Positions 18,096-27,630 are shown, numbered from the stretch's first letter. The stretch is 64,000 bases of DNA from Candidatus Heimdallarchaeota archaeon LC_3 (GCA_001940645.1 MDVS01000012.1:1-64000); one strand, 5' to 3'. The notes: a model not told the origin generated them from the sequence alone. Made by a program: numbers and translations.

Positions 18096-21053
18096 TATAA
18101 TTCTCCTGCTTTATACATTCAAAATTCAATTATTTCATTAGATCAGGTTCAAATAAATACAAATGAAACTAGTATTTTGGTTAATAATACTTTATCAGCA
18201 AATTATATCCCAAATGATAAAGATAATGATTCCATAAGGCAATATATAATTTACTGGTATCAGAATGGATCATTAAGATCAAATATTTCAAATCAAACTT
18301 TGTTAATATCCTCTACTGAGCTAGCGAAAGGAGATTATTGGTATTATATAATTTTAGTGACTGATGACGATCAGAATTGGTCGAATAATTATACTTCTCA
18401 AATCGTTTTTATAAATAATTCAATTCCTACTATTCAAAGCTTCTTCTTTGAAGGTCCTTCTCCTACCATCCAAGATGATTTAATTATGAATTTTACATTC
18501 ATAGACAATGATGATGATCAAGTTAATTTGTCTCGGATTAGATGGTTTATTAACGGAACAGAACTAACTCAGTATGAAAATCAGACAATTTTACCAAGTA
18601 ATCAGACTGAAAAAGGAAGTAATATTTTCGTTTTGTTTTATTTATTTGATGGAGAAGATTACACAATTATCGAATTCAATAGCACTGATTTCGTTGGGTT
18701 AGTTATTATTGATAATTCTAGACCAGAAATCTTAGCGCCTTCAATTAACAATAATCAAAACACTTATACCAATAATATTTTAATAGCTAATTGGACGTAT
18801 TTCGATATCGATGGGGATCTCGAAGATACCGATCAAATTATAATTGAATGGTACAAAAATGGGGTCTTACAACCGTTATTAACGAATTCAACTACAATTT
18901 TAGCAGAAAATACCACCAAATTAGAATCTTGGCAAATTAGAATCCAGGTGTATGATGGGAAAGATTACAGTTTTGTTAATATTTCGAGTGTATTAATAAT
19001 TGAAAATTCACCCATGAGATTGATAGATATTCAAATCAACACCAATGAAACATCAATATTCTCAGATGGATCTTTTACAGCTGATTTTCAATCTGATGAT
19101 CTAGATGGAGAAATTTACACTGATTTTCAAATCTATTGGTTTCAAAATGATGTACTTCGCTCTGATTTTTCCAATCAAACATTGATTATTCCTTTAAATG
19201 AATTACAAAAAGGGGATTATTGGTATTTCATTGTTAACGCAACAGATGGAAGTCAACCATGGTCAATAGTTTATTTATCACAAGTAATAAATGTAATTAA
19301 TAAAGCACCTTCAGCTTCAGATCTTGAGTTTGTCTATAATAATGTTAATCTAACTGATAATTCTCAAATAAGAGATTTTTATTTAGAGGATGAATTCATA
19401 GATATCGACTATATTTTTAGCGATATCGACCTTGATGTAGACAGATCCACCATTCTTTGGTACAGAAATGGTTTATTAAGAGCTGAGTTGAATAATTCAA
19501 AAACTATATCTCCATCGTCAACTGAATCAGGAGAAATTTGGTATTTTGTTATTATCCCATTTGATGGTGATGAATTAGGTCTAATTGTCAAATCTGGATC
19601 TGTAACCATCGCAAGTGCCCCAACAATTTTCAATCCAGGATATAACGTCCCAGAATTTACTATTTTAAGTAAAGAAGGAGTTTATGATTTATGGGTCAAT
19701 GCTAGTATTACTAGTAACACTATTTTGGAAGTTGAATTCTTACCAGTTTCAATTCAGTCAGATAAAAATGTGAGCGTTTTAGCTGAAGTATTAAATTCTG
19801 AAAGGCGATTTTTCACTGTTGATAACACTGATAATCTTTGGGTTAAAAATATCAATATATTTCAATCAACTTCAACATCGGATATTCATACATTTATAGG
19901 AAAAACAATACGATTTCATATAATTGTTTACTTTAATATTAGCAATATTACTATAAAACGTTTTATAATTTACGATCTCGAAATTAAAGATGAGGTTGGC
20001 CCACGAACAAAAGATGTATCAATAGATTGGGATCAAGATAATCCCAATTATATAAATTTCACAGCAGTGATCGAGGAATTCGGTTCTGTTATCGTCAATG
20101 TAACATTATTTTACACTATCACTTCCTCAAATAATCAAAGCGAATTGAGATTAAAATCTAATCAAAATACCTTTCAGAACTCTGTTGAAATGACTCTTTC
20201 TGGTTCTGTCTACTTTGTTCAAATTCCTTACGAGATAACTAACCAACTTAATATTGTTTATTCAGTTGTAGCATTTGACAGCGCTGGTAATTGGTATGGT
20301 TCTGGTACTGATGATGATCCTAAAAACCCATCTATTGATAATTTGACAAATAATGGTGGTTCTGGTGAAATTTTATTTACTCCTCCAGGATTAGCCTTTG
20401 AAATTGTTGCAGGAATAGTTTTAGTAATCTTGGCTATAGCAATAATCTTCACGTTTGTAGGTATCCGAAAATTCAGAAAAACTGATATTGTTGGTCTTGA
20501 TATAGAAAAAGTTATGGAAGAGGCGAAAAAAATCTCTTATGAAGATATTCAAACGAATTTGAATGACCATACCCTTGGAATTGTTATTTCCACCTTTGAC
20601 CAATCTCATGGTCCTTTACCTATTTTTGTTCATCCTGATATCTTGAAAGATAATCTTGATAAATTGATAGATTTATCTGATAGATCCTTTAGTGCCACAC
20701 GTTTTGTTGATGATTTTGATTCTGAAATGCATACTACATTCGACTATTCTATCGCATCCAATGTTAAAATCGTCAATTTATCTTATGGTTATTCTTTAAA
20801 TCGTCCTGAAAAACGTGGTGGATCTGAAAATATAACTTTTAACATTTTGATACACAAACCATATGATATTATAGTTTCTCAATTTTTAGAGGTCCTTAAT
20901 CCTTTCATCCATGAAATTCATACCTTAATGGATAAAACTCCAGGTCAAAAAGAGCAAATTGAAGCAAAAATACAATTAATTCGTAGTGAAATATCTGCGA
21001 TTTTAATGGCTCATAAAGAAATTTATGGAGATGAACCCATTGAGGAAATTTAA
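17331..21053 (+). CDS. Large surface protein, 3' part: Ig repeats, TM helix, cytosolic tail
   Basis: This is the continuation of the gene at 9973 in another frame. The listed TTG start is internal, not a true start. It holds Ig-like repeats (about eight, three of them the second copy of the duplication), a membrane-proximal beta-rich domain (~790-1010), one membrane helix (~1022-1045, IVAGIVLVILAIAIIFTFVG) followed by basic RKFRK, and a ~190-residue cytosolic tail. The tail begins LGIVISTFDQSHGPLPIFVHP and is alpha/beta in pattern, like the longin/roadblock-type domains that contact GTPases; this fold call is inference. A Rag-like GTPase gene follows after 25 bases, so tail and GTPase are likely co-expressed partners. 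Confidence 0.8.
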   Translation: MSLFSQDGVFYVRDAEYRWFKNNLLTQHTGPSVDPQYLFKGDQWHVIVRVPDLYGLFSLWYNSSTITIENSAPIIENIDWLNLEPTGQENIDLVYDYSDINSDLEQQSKIQWYINGIEINDHENETSLSSIYINRGDIVYLLITPFDGELFGSTYNSSDYTGLLYVKNSSPEVLSVEINNQLSTFTDDSLNLSWIYFDFDGDTEDTNETIIEWYINGELQTGLTNLTTIDSSFTLKNQRWQVVISAYDGENYSISYNSPALYIQNSIISLDQVQINTNETSILVNNTLSANYIPNDKDNDSIRQYIIYWYQNGSLRSNISNQTLLISSTELAKGDYWYYIILVTDDDQNWSNNYTSQIVFINNSIPTIQSFFFEGPSPTIQDDLIMNFTFIDNDDDQVNLSRIRWFINGTELTQYENQTILPSNQTEKGSNIFVLFYLFDGEDYTIIEFNSTDFVGLVIIDNSRPEILAPSINNNQNTYTNNILIANWTYFDIDGDLEDTDQIIIEWYKNGVLQPLLTNSTTILAENTTKLESWQIRIQVYDGKDYSFVNISSVLIIENSPMRLIDIQINTNETSIFSDGSFTADFQSDDLDGEIYTDFQIYWFQNDVLRSDFSNQTLIIPLNELQKGDYWYFIVNATDGSQPWSIVYLSQVINVINKAPSASDLEFVYNNVNLTDNSQIRDFYLEDEFIDIDYIFSDIDLDVDRSTILWYRNGLLRAELNNSKTISPSSTESGEIWYFVIIPFDGDELGLIVKSGSVTIASAPTIFNPGYNVPEFTILSKEGVYDLWVNASITSNTILEVEFLPVSIQSDKNVSVLAEVLNSERRFFTVDNTDNLWVKNINIFQSTSTSDIHTFIGKTIRFHIIVYFNISNITIKRFIIYDLEIKDEVGPRTKDVSIDWDQDNPNYINFTAVIEEFGSVIVNVTLFYTITSSNNQSELRLKSNQNTFQNSVEMTLSGSVYFVQIPYEITNQLNIVYSVVAFDSAGNWYGSGTDDDPKNPSIDNLTNNGGSGEILFTPPGLAFEIVAGIVLVILAIAIIFTFVGIRKFRKTDIVGLDIEKVMEEAKKISYEDIQTNLNDHTLGIVISTFDQSHGPLPIFVHPDILKDNLDKLIDLSDRSFSATRFVDDFDSEMHTTFDYSIASNVKIVNLSYGYSLNRPEKRGGSENITFNILIHKPYDIIVSQFLEVLNPFIHEIHTLMDKTPGQKEQIEAKIQLIRSEISAILMAHKEIYGDEPIEEI

Positions 21054-21078
21054 AATATTATCATCGGAATAAAAAATA

Positions 21079-22914
21079 ATGTCTAGCTGGCTCAATGCTT
21101 CGGATTTGGAATCAACACTTGGTCATAAGATCTTGATCGCAGGCCTACAAGAAGCTGGAAAAACTGCTATAAAGAGGGTCTTCTTTCTACGCCAAAAAGC
21201 TGTTGATGTTGATAATCTTAAAGCAACTATCGATTATGAGCGTATGGCAGTTAAAATTAATGACACTCCATTAACAGTAGTTGATTTAGGTGGACAAAGG
21301 ATTTTTATTAAAAGATTCTTGAACAGTTTTAGTCCTTTCATTTTTAATAATGTAAAAGTCTTGATATTTGTTATAGATGTTTCCCTTAAGTCAACAAGAA
21401 ATAATTCAGTACAATATTTTAGTAGTTGTTTAAATAGATTAAGTGAATTTTCAAAAGATGCTGATATATACGTTTTTTTGCACAAAAATGACTTAATTCG
21501 TAATTCAGCAAATTATGAAAGTATTCATGAACAATTAAAAGAAGAATTTCAACTGGAGTCAACAGAAAGATTAAAATTTTTTAGAACAACCATATTTGAA
21601 CCATCAACGATTATTGAAGCATTTGGGAGAATTTTCGAAATCAATATTCCGTCTGCTGCTAAAAGTAAGTTTGTTAATGAACGTACAATAGGTAAAGTAG
21701 AAGAATTTGCCGATAAATTTGCAGTGATGGATTTAAATAGAAGGAAATGTCCTCAATGTGAAAATCAATTATTTGATACTGATGATGGAATAAGATGCAG
21801 TGTTTGTGATTATCATATACCAAAAATTGAAGATAAATCCATCCAAACTACGTCTTCCTTAAAGATATCAGTAGAAGATTTACAAAAACAGTTGAATGAT
21901 ATTAAGGTAGAAGAAGAACCTGTCATTCGACCTCAAATCAAAGTCGATTATGAACTTGCAGATTCCGGTGATAAGTTCTTAACCTATGGTCTTACAAATG
22001 AAGAAACAGACAAAATAATTAATTCTGAGTACAAAGATTTTTTCAATTTGTGTATTAATTTTGGAATTTCATTGAATTTATTAAAAACAATTTTATTAAA
22101 ATATATTCCTAAAATGGCACCGTCAAATTTGAATATGGAAAATCCTGTGTTATATGGAATTTTTACTTCTTTCAAAAGTGGTATAATCAAAGAAAATGAG
22201 ATTACAAATTTTCTCTATTATAATCAAGTATTTCCAGATTTATCCATTGAGGAATTAATGTGGAACAACTTACCAAACGTCTCTCTAGAAGATAAACCAA
22301 AAATAGATCCAGAAGCTTATTTAGAAGAAGAACCGCTTAATTCAGATCTAATAGTATTATCTTCGGAAGAAAATTTAGGAGTAAAATTATTTCCGGAAGA
22401 TTATAATGGAGTACTTACCTTCTACAAAGGTAAAAGAAGAATAGACCAGAAATCAGTTTCTTATGACATTACCGAATCCGATCTAAAATATTTATTGATA
22501 TTCGAAGTAAATTTACCTGTTAAATCTGACATAAAAGAATTCGTTGAAAAAAGTGCAAAAATAATATTGAAGGATTTTCAAAAAATTAAACCGAAGACGA
22601 GTGCTGTAGATCAGGCATTTGGTGTATTACAGGATTTGAGTGCTACTCCAAAAAAGAAAGAATTTGGCCCAGAGAAATTAGTAGAAAACAGTGAGATTTT
22701 TTATAGGATTATAATCGAAAATTCATCTTTTGAGATTGCTTTTACAAAACAAGATCGTGATTTCGGAAAAGTAAATGGTCCAATTACGATAACGGCTCCA
22801 CAACTCTTCCAAGAAATAAAGTCGAAAACTTTAATATCCACTCTTATATCTGAAGATGATTTGATGTATTCTGTTCTTGAATTGTTTAACAAATTTGATG
22901 CCCTTGTAAATTAA
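21079..22914 (+). CDS. Rag-like GTPase fused to zinc ribbon and unknown C-terminal domain
   Basis: A 611-residue fusion. GTPase domain (~13-205): P-loop GLQEAGKTAIKR, switch I KATIDYER, DLGGQ, HKNDL as G4 and RTTIFEPS as G5, all of Rag type. A zinc ribbon follows at ~224-242 (CPQC and CSVC). After an acidic linker (~255-300), a unique ~310-residue region has alternating helices and strands and no motif I recognise. The usual Rag C-terminal domain appears replaced. No signal or membrane segment is present. The gene lies 25 bases behind the transmembrane surface protein and is the best candidate for its cytosolic signalling partner. The zinc ribbon may mediate protein or nucleic-acid contact. 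Confidence 0.85.
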   Translation: MSSWLNASDLESTLGHKILIAGLQEAGKTAIKRVFFLRQKAVDVDNLKATIDYERMAVKINDTPLTVVDLGGQRIFIKRFLNSFSPFIFNNVKVLIFVIDVSLKSTRNNSVQYFSSCLNRLSEFSKDADIYVFLHKNDLIRNSANYESIHEQLKEEFQLESTERLKFFRTTIFEPSTIIEAFGRIFEINIPSAAKSKFVNERTIGKVEEFADKFAVMDLNRRKCPQCENQLFDTDDGIRCSVCDYHIPKIEDKSIQTTSSLKISVEDLQKQLNDIKVEEEPVIRPQIKVDYELADSGDKFLTYGLTNEETDKIINSEYKDFFNLCINFGISLNLLKTILLKYIPKMAPSNLNMENPVLYGIFTSFKSGIIKENEITNFLYYNQVFPDLSIEELMWNNLPNVSLEDKPKIDPEAYLEEEPLNSDLIVLSSEENLGVKLFPEDYNGVLTFYKGKRRIDQKSVSYDITESDLKYLLIFEVNLPVKSDIKEFVEKSAKIILKDFQKIKPKTSAVDQAFGVLQDLSATPKKKEFGPEKLVENSEIFYRIIIENSSFEIAFTKQDRDFGKVNGPITITAPQLFQEIKSKTLISTLISEDDLMYSVLELFNKFDALVN

Positions 22915-23140
22915 TCAAATCATTTAAACAATTCTGAAACTAAAAGAAGATAAATCAGACTAGTTAAAATTATTAACTTTTACACTGAAAAAATTATTTT
23001 TTGTTACTACCGGACTCAACTTAGTTTATATTTTTGAGCTATTACTTACGGGAACAATACATTTTTTTTTGTGTAGTAAAAGGTTTTTTAAAGAATTCAT
23101 TAATTTTGACCTCCTATTATTAAAAGGAATTAACATTATC

Positions 23141-23413
23141 ATGGAAGACAAGAAATGTATTCATTTGGATGTCATTAAAGACGTAGAGCCATCAGCTGAT
23201 GGTTGCGAAGATTGCTTACCTATGGGTGATACTTGGGTTCATTTAAGAATGTGTAGAGTATGTGGACATGTAGGTTGTTGTGATAATTCAAAAAACACTC
23301 ATTCTACTAAACATTATCATCAAACAAAACACCAAGTTATGCAATCACACGAACCAGGTGAAACATGGTATTGGTGTTATGAATGCAATGTGATATTTGA
23401 ATTAAATAATTAA
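23141..23413 (+). CDS. UBP-type zinc finger protein
   Basis: A 90-residue single-domain protein with the UBP zinc finger: CIHL, CEDC, then WVHLRMCRVCGHVGCCDNS, HSTKHYHQTKH and the closing WYWCYEC. Conserved Cys and His for the zinc sites are present. In eukaryotes the domain in ubiquitin proteases binds the free C-terminus of ubiquitin; stand-alone versions are common in bacteria and archaea, where the partner is often unknown. The ATG at 23141 is preferred: AAAAGGAA lies upstream and the domain begins straight after; the longer frame from 23069 adds 24 hydrophobic residues. Hemerythrin-like gene follows after about 100 bases. Confidence 0.85.
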   Translation: MEDKKCIHLDVIKDVEPSADGCEDCLPMGDTWVHLRMCRVCGHVGCCDNSKNTHSTKHYHQTKHQVMQSHEPGETWYWCYECNVIFELNN

Positions 23414-23419
23414 GTGCAG

Positions 23420-23428
23420 TTTTTTTTT
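23420..23428 (+). terminator. T-run terminator after UBP zinc finger gene
   Basis: Nine T in a row begin seven bases after the stop codon at 23413. There is no hairpin, as is usual for archaeal terminators. Confidence 0.45.
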
Positions 23429-23503
23429 CTGATTGAAATTATGTATGTTTTTGGTTCAATTAAATAAATTAAGTAATGTTTAAGAGTTGATTATTGGAGT
23501 TTA

Positions 23504-24076
23504 TTGTATTCTATGTCTATTATTCAACTTATACTAAATGAACATAAAGTAATTGTACAATATATTCAATTAATTAATAATATTATTCTGAATCTTAAAA
23601 ATAAAAAAGAAATTGGTATGGATGATATAAATTTTATTGTAGAATTCTACAGGAATTATATTGATAAGCATCACCATAAATTAGAAGAAATTGTGTTTCC
23701 TTTACTCATGAAAAATAATTCCATTGAAACAGAAGGTATTATCGAGCTTATAATTAATGAACATGATATGGGAGGAGATTTTATTACAGAAATTGGTCGA
23801 TTAATTCAAAATGGAGATGAATTCTTTTCTCAATCTTTGGATTCCCTTACCTCACTTCTTCATCGCTTTGCATTTTCAATGACAAACCACATTGAAAAGG
23901 AAAACAAATTTTTGCAGAATTTGTTAACCAAACAGATTGATCAGTTTTCAATTATTGATCTGAATAATGAAACAAAAAATATTGAACATATCATTCTAGA
24001 AGACGATAAAAAAGAATTTTTCGAAATTAAAATTGAAGAACTCTTAAAATATTATAAAACTCCAATTTACAACTGA
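23504..24076 (+). CDS. Hemerythrin HHE domain protein
   Basis: A protein of about 187-190 residues with an HHE hemerythrin-like four-helix bundle. Iron-ligand candidates are seen in order: ILNEHK (near residue 14), HHHKLEEIVFP (near 57), INEHDMGG (near 88) and MTNHIEKENKFL (near 128), each with the His-(x)n-Glu/Asp pattern. Such domains hold a di-iron centre that binds oxygen or senses oxygen, NO or iron. The C-terminal ~45 residues are outside the bundle. GGAG lies four bases before the TTG at 23504 and 13 before the ATG at 23513, so the exact start is uncertain. Confidence 0.85.
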   Translation: MYSMSIIQLILNEHKVIVQYIQLINNIILNLKNKKEIGMDDINFIVEFYRNYIDKHHHKLEEIVFPLLMKNNSIETEGIIELIINEHDMGGDFITEIGRLIQNGDEFFSQSLDSLTSLLHRFAFSMTNHIEKENKFLQNLLTKQIDQFSIIDLNNETKNIEHIILEDDKKEFFEIKIEELLKYYKTPIYN

Positions 24077-24152
24077 TAAAAAGAGATATCTCCTCATATT
24101 AACTCTCATTATTATAATTACATCTTTTTATGTATTATATATGGATAAAAAG

Positions 24153-24162
24153 CTTTTATTTT
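24153..24162 (+). promoter_or_regulatory. Possible TATA box of the M20 peptidase gene
   Basis: CTTTTATTTT, centred about 26 bases before the ATG at 24184, preceded by A-rich AAAAAG. The spacing is what a leaderless archaeal transcript would show. Confidence 0.3.
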
Positions 24163-24183
24163 ATTCATTAAATCTTAATATCT

Positions 24184-25539
24184 ATGAGTTCTCCCATTAA
24201 AAATTATTTAAAACAACTTATAGCTTTTCAATCAGTTAGTTCTGATCCTGAGAAAGGGAATATTAGTAGGAAGACAGCTGAATTCATTATAAAGCAATTT
24301 AAAAATTTGGGTGCTGAAACTAAATTAGTAGAAAATGAATTAACTGGAAAAAATCCTTTATTATTTGCTAAATTTATAACCGATGAAAATATGCCTACTA
24401 TATTGTGTTACAGTCATTATGATGTTCAACCTGCATCAATTGATGATGGATGGGATACAGATCCATATAATATGATAGAAAAAGAAGATGAGGGGTATTT
24501 ATATGGGCGAGGAGTAAATGATGATAAAGGACCTATTGCATCTGCTTATTTTGCTGTTAAAGAATTAATAGAAGAGGGTACCAATTGTAATGTAGCTTTC
24601 TTATATGAAGGTGAGGAAGAAAGTGGATCTGATGGGTTTGAAGATACCGTGAAAAAGAATAAAGACTTTTTTGGAAAGATTGATGGTATTTTAATTCTTG
24701 ATACTTCTTGGTTTGGAGATAATAGACCATCAATGGATTATGGATTTAGAGGGATAGCATATCTGGGTATTGAAATATCTGGACCAAATAAAGATCAACA
24801 TTCAGGTTTTGTAGGGGGATCTATTAGAGAACCCATGGCAGATTTGATATTTGTTATGTCCAAACTAATAACTCCAGATGGTAAAATTCTTATTGACAGT
24901 TTTTTTGATGATGTAAAAGAAGTAACAGATGAAGAAGAAAAGTTATATGAAAATGTTGAATTCGATTTGGATGATTTTGTGGATTACTTGGGAAAAAGGA
25001 TATTACTAGTAGAAGATGCAAAAACAACGTTGATGAATATGTGGAGAAACCCTTCCTTATCCTTTCATGGTATTCAAGGTGCATTTAGTGGAATTGGTAG
25101 TAAAACGGTTGTTCCTGCAAAAGTTATGGGGAAAGTAAGCATGAGATTAGTACCAGATCAAAATTCGAAAGAAATTGCAGAATTAACAAAGAAATATATT
25201 AAAAAAGCTTTCAAAGATTTAAATTCCCCTAACTCTCTTAAGGTAAAAACTTTGGGGATTGGTGATTGGTGGTATGGGGATGTAGAAAATTTCTTATTCA
25301 AAGCTGGACAGAAAGCTATTAAAGAGTATTGGAATATTGATCCATCATTTACACGTTCAGGTGGTTCTATACCTATAATTCCTTTTTTGGAAAAACTATT
25401 TTCTGCACCAGCCATGGGATTAGGAATAGGCCAATCTACTGATGGAGCACACTCACAAAATGAAAGAATCAGGATTAAGAATCTAATAGGTGGAAAAGAA
25501 GTAATAAAAAGAATCTTTAAAGAAATTTCCAATCAATAA
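24184..25539 (+). CDS. M20 family metallopeptidase (dipeptidase/ArgE/DapE-like)
   Basis: A 451-residue zinc hydrolase of the M20 family. Metal ligands and catalytic residues are in the expected places: SHYDVQPA near 77, GRGVNDDKGP near 110, the catalytic Glu pair in EGEEESGSDG near 145, LDTSW near 175 and DGAHSQNER near 420. The lid or dimerisation domain (~190-320) includes the conserved DQHSGFVGG. Closest in layout to di/tripeptidases of the CPG2 or carnosinase type, which also have the YDVQP signature. It probably cleaves small peptides in the cytosol. Single gene; its end is 13 bases from the convergent ABC permease. Confidence 0.92.
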   Translation: MSSPIKNYLKQLIAFQSVSSDPEKGNISRKTAEFIIKQFKNLGAETKLVENELTGKNPLLFAKFITDENMPTILCYSHYDVQPASIDDGWDTDPYNMIEKEDEGYLYGRGVNDDKGPIASAYFAVKELIEEGTNCNVAFLYEGEEESGSDGFEDTVKKNKDFFGKIDGILILDTSWFGDNRPSMDYGFRGIAYLGIEISGPNKDQHSGFVGGSIREPMADLIFVMSKLITPDGKILIDSFFDDVKEVTDEEEKLYENVEFDLDDFVDYLGKRILLVEDAKTTLMNMWRNPSLSFHGIQGAFSGIGSKTVVPAKVMGKVSMRLVPDQNSKEIAELTKKYIKKAFKDLNSPNSLKVKTLGIGDWWYGDVENFLFKAGQKAIKEYWNIDPSFTRSGGSIPIIPFLEKLFSAPAMGLGIGQSTDGAHSQNERIRIKNLIGGKEVIKRIFKEISNQ

Positions 25540-25552
25540 TCAAAAAATTCTA

Positions 25553-26854
25553 TTAACTATTCTTTTTCCAAAATTTTAAAATTCTTTTGAAAGAAATCTG
25601 TAAAATTCCTTCACTTTCTATTAACTTACCCGCTAGTATGACTAATAGAATAGTCCAGATAAATTGAAACATTAACGAAATCCAAACTGCAATTGTTAAC
25701 TCGCCTATCAAAATAATTTGGTAAATACTGAAGAGATAGCCTAATAAAGGTAATACTCCTATTAATGTTTGAAATATCTCTGGCAAAAAATCCAGTGGCA
25801 CGAAGATTAGAAAAAATGTTCCAAACAATGGAAATATTGTTATTCCTGATATTACCATATTGGCTTCTCTTTCATCTTTTGCGATTAAACTGAAAAAAAC
25901 TCCAGCTGTTACCATTAGAAGTGATATTGCAATTAATCCAATTACTAGGTAAAAAATAAATAACCATGCATTGAAATCAAGATGTGTGATAATGTCTGAA
26001 AGAATTTCTAAAACTGGAGATAATTCTTGTTTTAAATCAGCAGGTAATGCAAAAAATAAAGTTAATAGAACTATAAGTATTGACAATACCGTCAGAGTTG
26101 TATTTATGAGAATGATTAGTATCCCATATAATATTTTTCCTGTAATAAATTGTTTTCGATCAATGGGCTGTAATAAAACACTTTCTAGCGTTTTTTGTTC
26201 CCTTTCCATTGTAACAGAGATTAAAACCAAAGTTAATGGGGGGAAAACTAAGAATAGAATTACATATAGTGGAATGATAGATAAACTAGATGCAACCATA
26301 GCTCCGGATCCTTTTGATGTTCCTTCAGTATTAGTGTTAATCCTAAAAAGGTTAATCGGACCCCCATATTCTATAAAAATTAATTCTTGATTAAGTACAG
26401 CTGATATACCAGCTATATTAATAACTACTGCTTCGTTGTTGATTTTACTGTTATCATAAAATATGTAATATTGCGCTGGTAATGATTGATTAATGATTTG
26501 ACTAAAGTTTTGGGGAATAAAAATGAGAGCGTCATATTTTCTCTCCTCTTTCACTAATTCAAAATTATTTAATGTTTCATTCGTGTAGATATAATCTTTA
26601 GTGCTATTTTGAGTTTTCAATAATAAATAGAAATAATTCCCCCAAAAAGTGTTGTTGTAACCTTCATCAGCTTGGATAACTATTATTTCAGGTTGTTCTG
26701 ATGTAGTTGATGGAACAACAAATATTGCAATAAATCCCACCAAAATTACCAAGAAAATAATAATTAATGGAACCATGAATAACAGAAGTATTCTTCTAGT
26801 TGATTTAAATAACAATTTAATCTCTTTTTTTGCAATGATCCACGGAATACTCAT
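25553..26854 (-). CDS. ABC-2 type transporter permease
   Basis: A 433-residue membrane protein starting at the ATG at 26854 (MSIPWIIAKKE), two bases after the stop of the ATPase gene, with GGAGG ten bases upstream inside that gene. The layout is N-terminal membrane helix (~25-45), a large outside loop (to ~200) and five or six C-terminal helices. The MEREQKTLESVLLQP loop is typical of the NatB/YhaP-like ABC-2 exporters. It forms the membrane half of the exporter encoded with 26857-27630. The substrate is unknown; relatives move sodium, lipids or drugs. Confidence 0.88.
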   Translation of the reverse strand: MSIPWIIAKKEIKLLFKSTRRILLLFMVPLIIIFLVILVGFIAIFVVPSTTSEQPEIIVIQADEGYNNTFWGNYFYLLLKTQNSTKDYIYTNETLNNFELVKEERKYDALIFIPQNFSQIINQSLPAQYYIFYDNSKINNEAVVINIAGISAVLNQELIFIEYGGPINLFRINTNTEGTSKGSGAMVASSLSIIPLYVILFLVFPPLTLVLISVTMEREQKTLESVLLQPIDRKQFITGKILYGILIILINTTLTVLSILIVLLTLFFALPADLKQELSPVLEILSDIITHLDFNAWLFIFYLVIGLIAISLLMVTAGVFFSLIAKDEREANMVISGITIFPLFGTFFLIFVPLDFLPEIFQTLIGVLPLLGYLFSIYQIILIGELTIAVWISLMFQFIWTILLVILAGKLIESEGILQISFKRILKFWKKNS

Positions 26855-26856
26855 TT

Positions 26857-27630
26857 CTAATCTTCCTCCATTTCTCCGGTCCATCCAATTAGGTTCACTA
26901 CAGCATCCTCTAGATCCCTTGAATCCTTGGAATATTTGTCAACAATTTCTTGAGGAGGTCCTTCAGCAACAAGTTTTCCTTTATGAAGAATCCCAACTCG
27001 ATCACATAATCTTTCTGCAGATACCATGTCATGGGTCGAAAGGAGTACTGTTATATGTTTCTCTCTCGCTAATTTTTTAACAATTTGTCTCACTCTTCTA
27101 GAAACAAGTACATCAATCCCTGCGGTAGGCTCATCTAAAAATAAAATTCTTGGATTTCCAATTAATGTTCGAGCAATCATTAATCGTCTTTTCATACCAC
27201 CTGAATAGGTTTCAACTCTATCACCTTGTCGTTCTTCTAAACCTACAATTTTTATTAGCTCGGCAATTTGATCCCTTTTAGTTTCAGAATCTAATCCTCT
27301 TAAATTAGCAAAATAAGTCATGTTTTCGATAGCAGTAAATTCTTCATACAATCCTGAATCCTGTGGTAAACATCCAATTAGTTGTCTAACCTGTTTAGAA
27401 TCTGAAACAACATCGTGACCCATTATTTCAGCTGACCCTGTTGACATTTTTATCATGGTTGTTAGGATACTTACTGTAGTTGTTTTTCCAGCCCCATTTT
27501 CACCTAAAAGCCCATAAATTTCTCCAGATCTAATATTCAAATTCAAATTGTTTAATGCATGAACTTGATTTTTCTTTCCTTGGTTGTAGAATTTATTTAA
27601 ATCATTAGTCTTAATAGTTTGAGCTTCCAT
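26857..27630 (-). CDS. ABC transporter ATP-binding protein
   Basis: A 257-residue ATPase. Walker A GENGAGKTTT near 39-48, Q-loop CLPQDSGLYEEF, signature YSGGMKRRLMIA, Walker B ILFLDEPTAGID and the switch His in STHDM are all intact. The start is taken at the ATG at 27630 (MEAQTIKT); a frame of 14 extra codons upstream adds only hydrophobic residues. It belongs to the daunorubicin/NatA-type exporter ATPases and is translationally coupled to the permease at 25553-26854. Confidence 0.93.
   Translation of the reverse strand: MEAQTIKTNDLNKFYNQGKKNQVHALNNLNLNIRSGEIYGLLGENGAGKTTTVSILTTMIKMSTGSAEIMGHDVVSDSKQVRQLIGCLPQDSGLYEEFTAIENMTYFANLRGLDSETKRDQIAELIKIVGLEERQGDRVETYSGGMKRRLMIARTLIGNPRILFLDEPTAGIDVLVSRRVRQIVKKLAREKHITVLLSTHDMVSAERLCDRVGILHKGKLVAEGPPQEIVDKYSKDSRDLEDAVVNLIGWTGEMEED

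Noticed and set aside
9973..21053. Regular repeats at about 270-300 base spacing, considered as a CRISPR-like or satellite array
   Set aside because: The repetition is at protein level (Ig-like domains with DxDGD and WYKNG); DNA of the units is divergent, apart from the 770-bp duplication.
25158..25532. 124-codon frame opposite the M20 peptidase
   Set aside because: Shadow of a conserved gene.
25971..26390. 139-codon frame opposite the ABC permease
   Set aside because: Antisense to a well-supported membrane protein and not protein-like in pattern.
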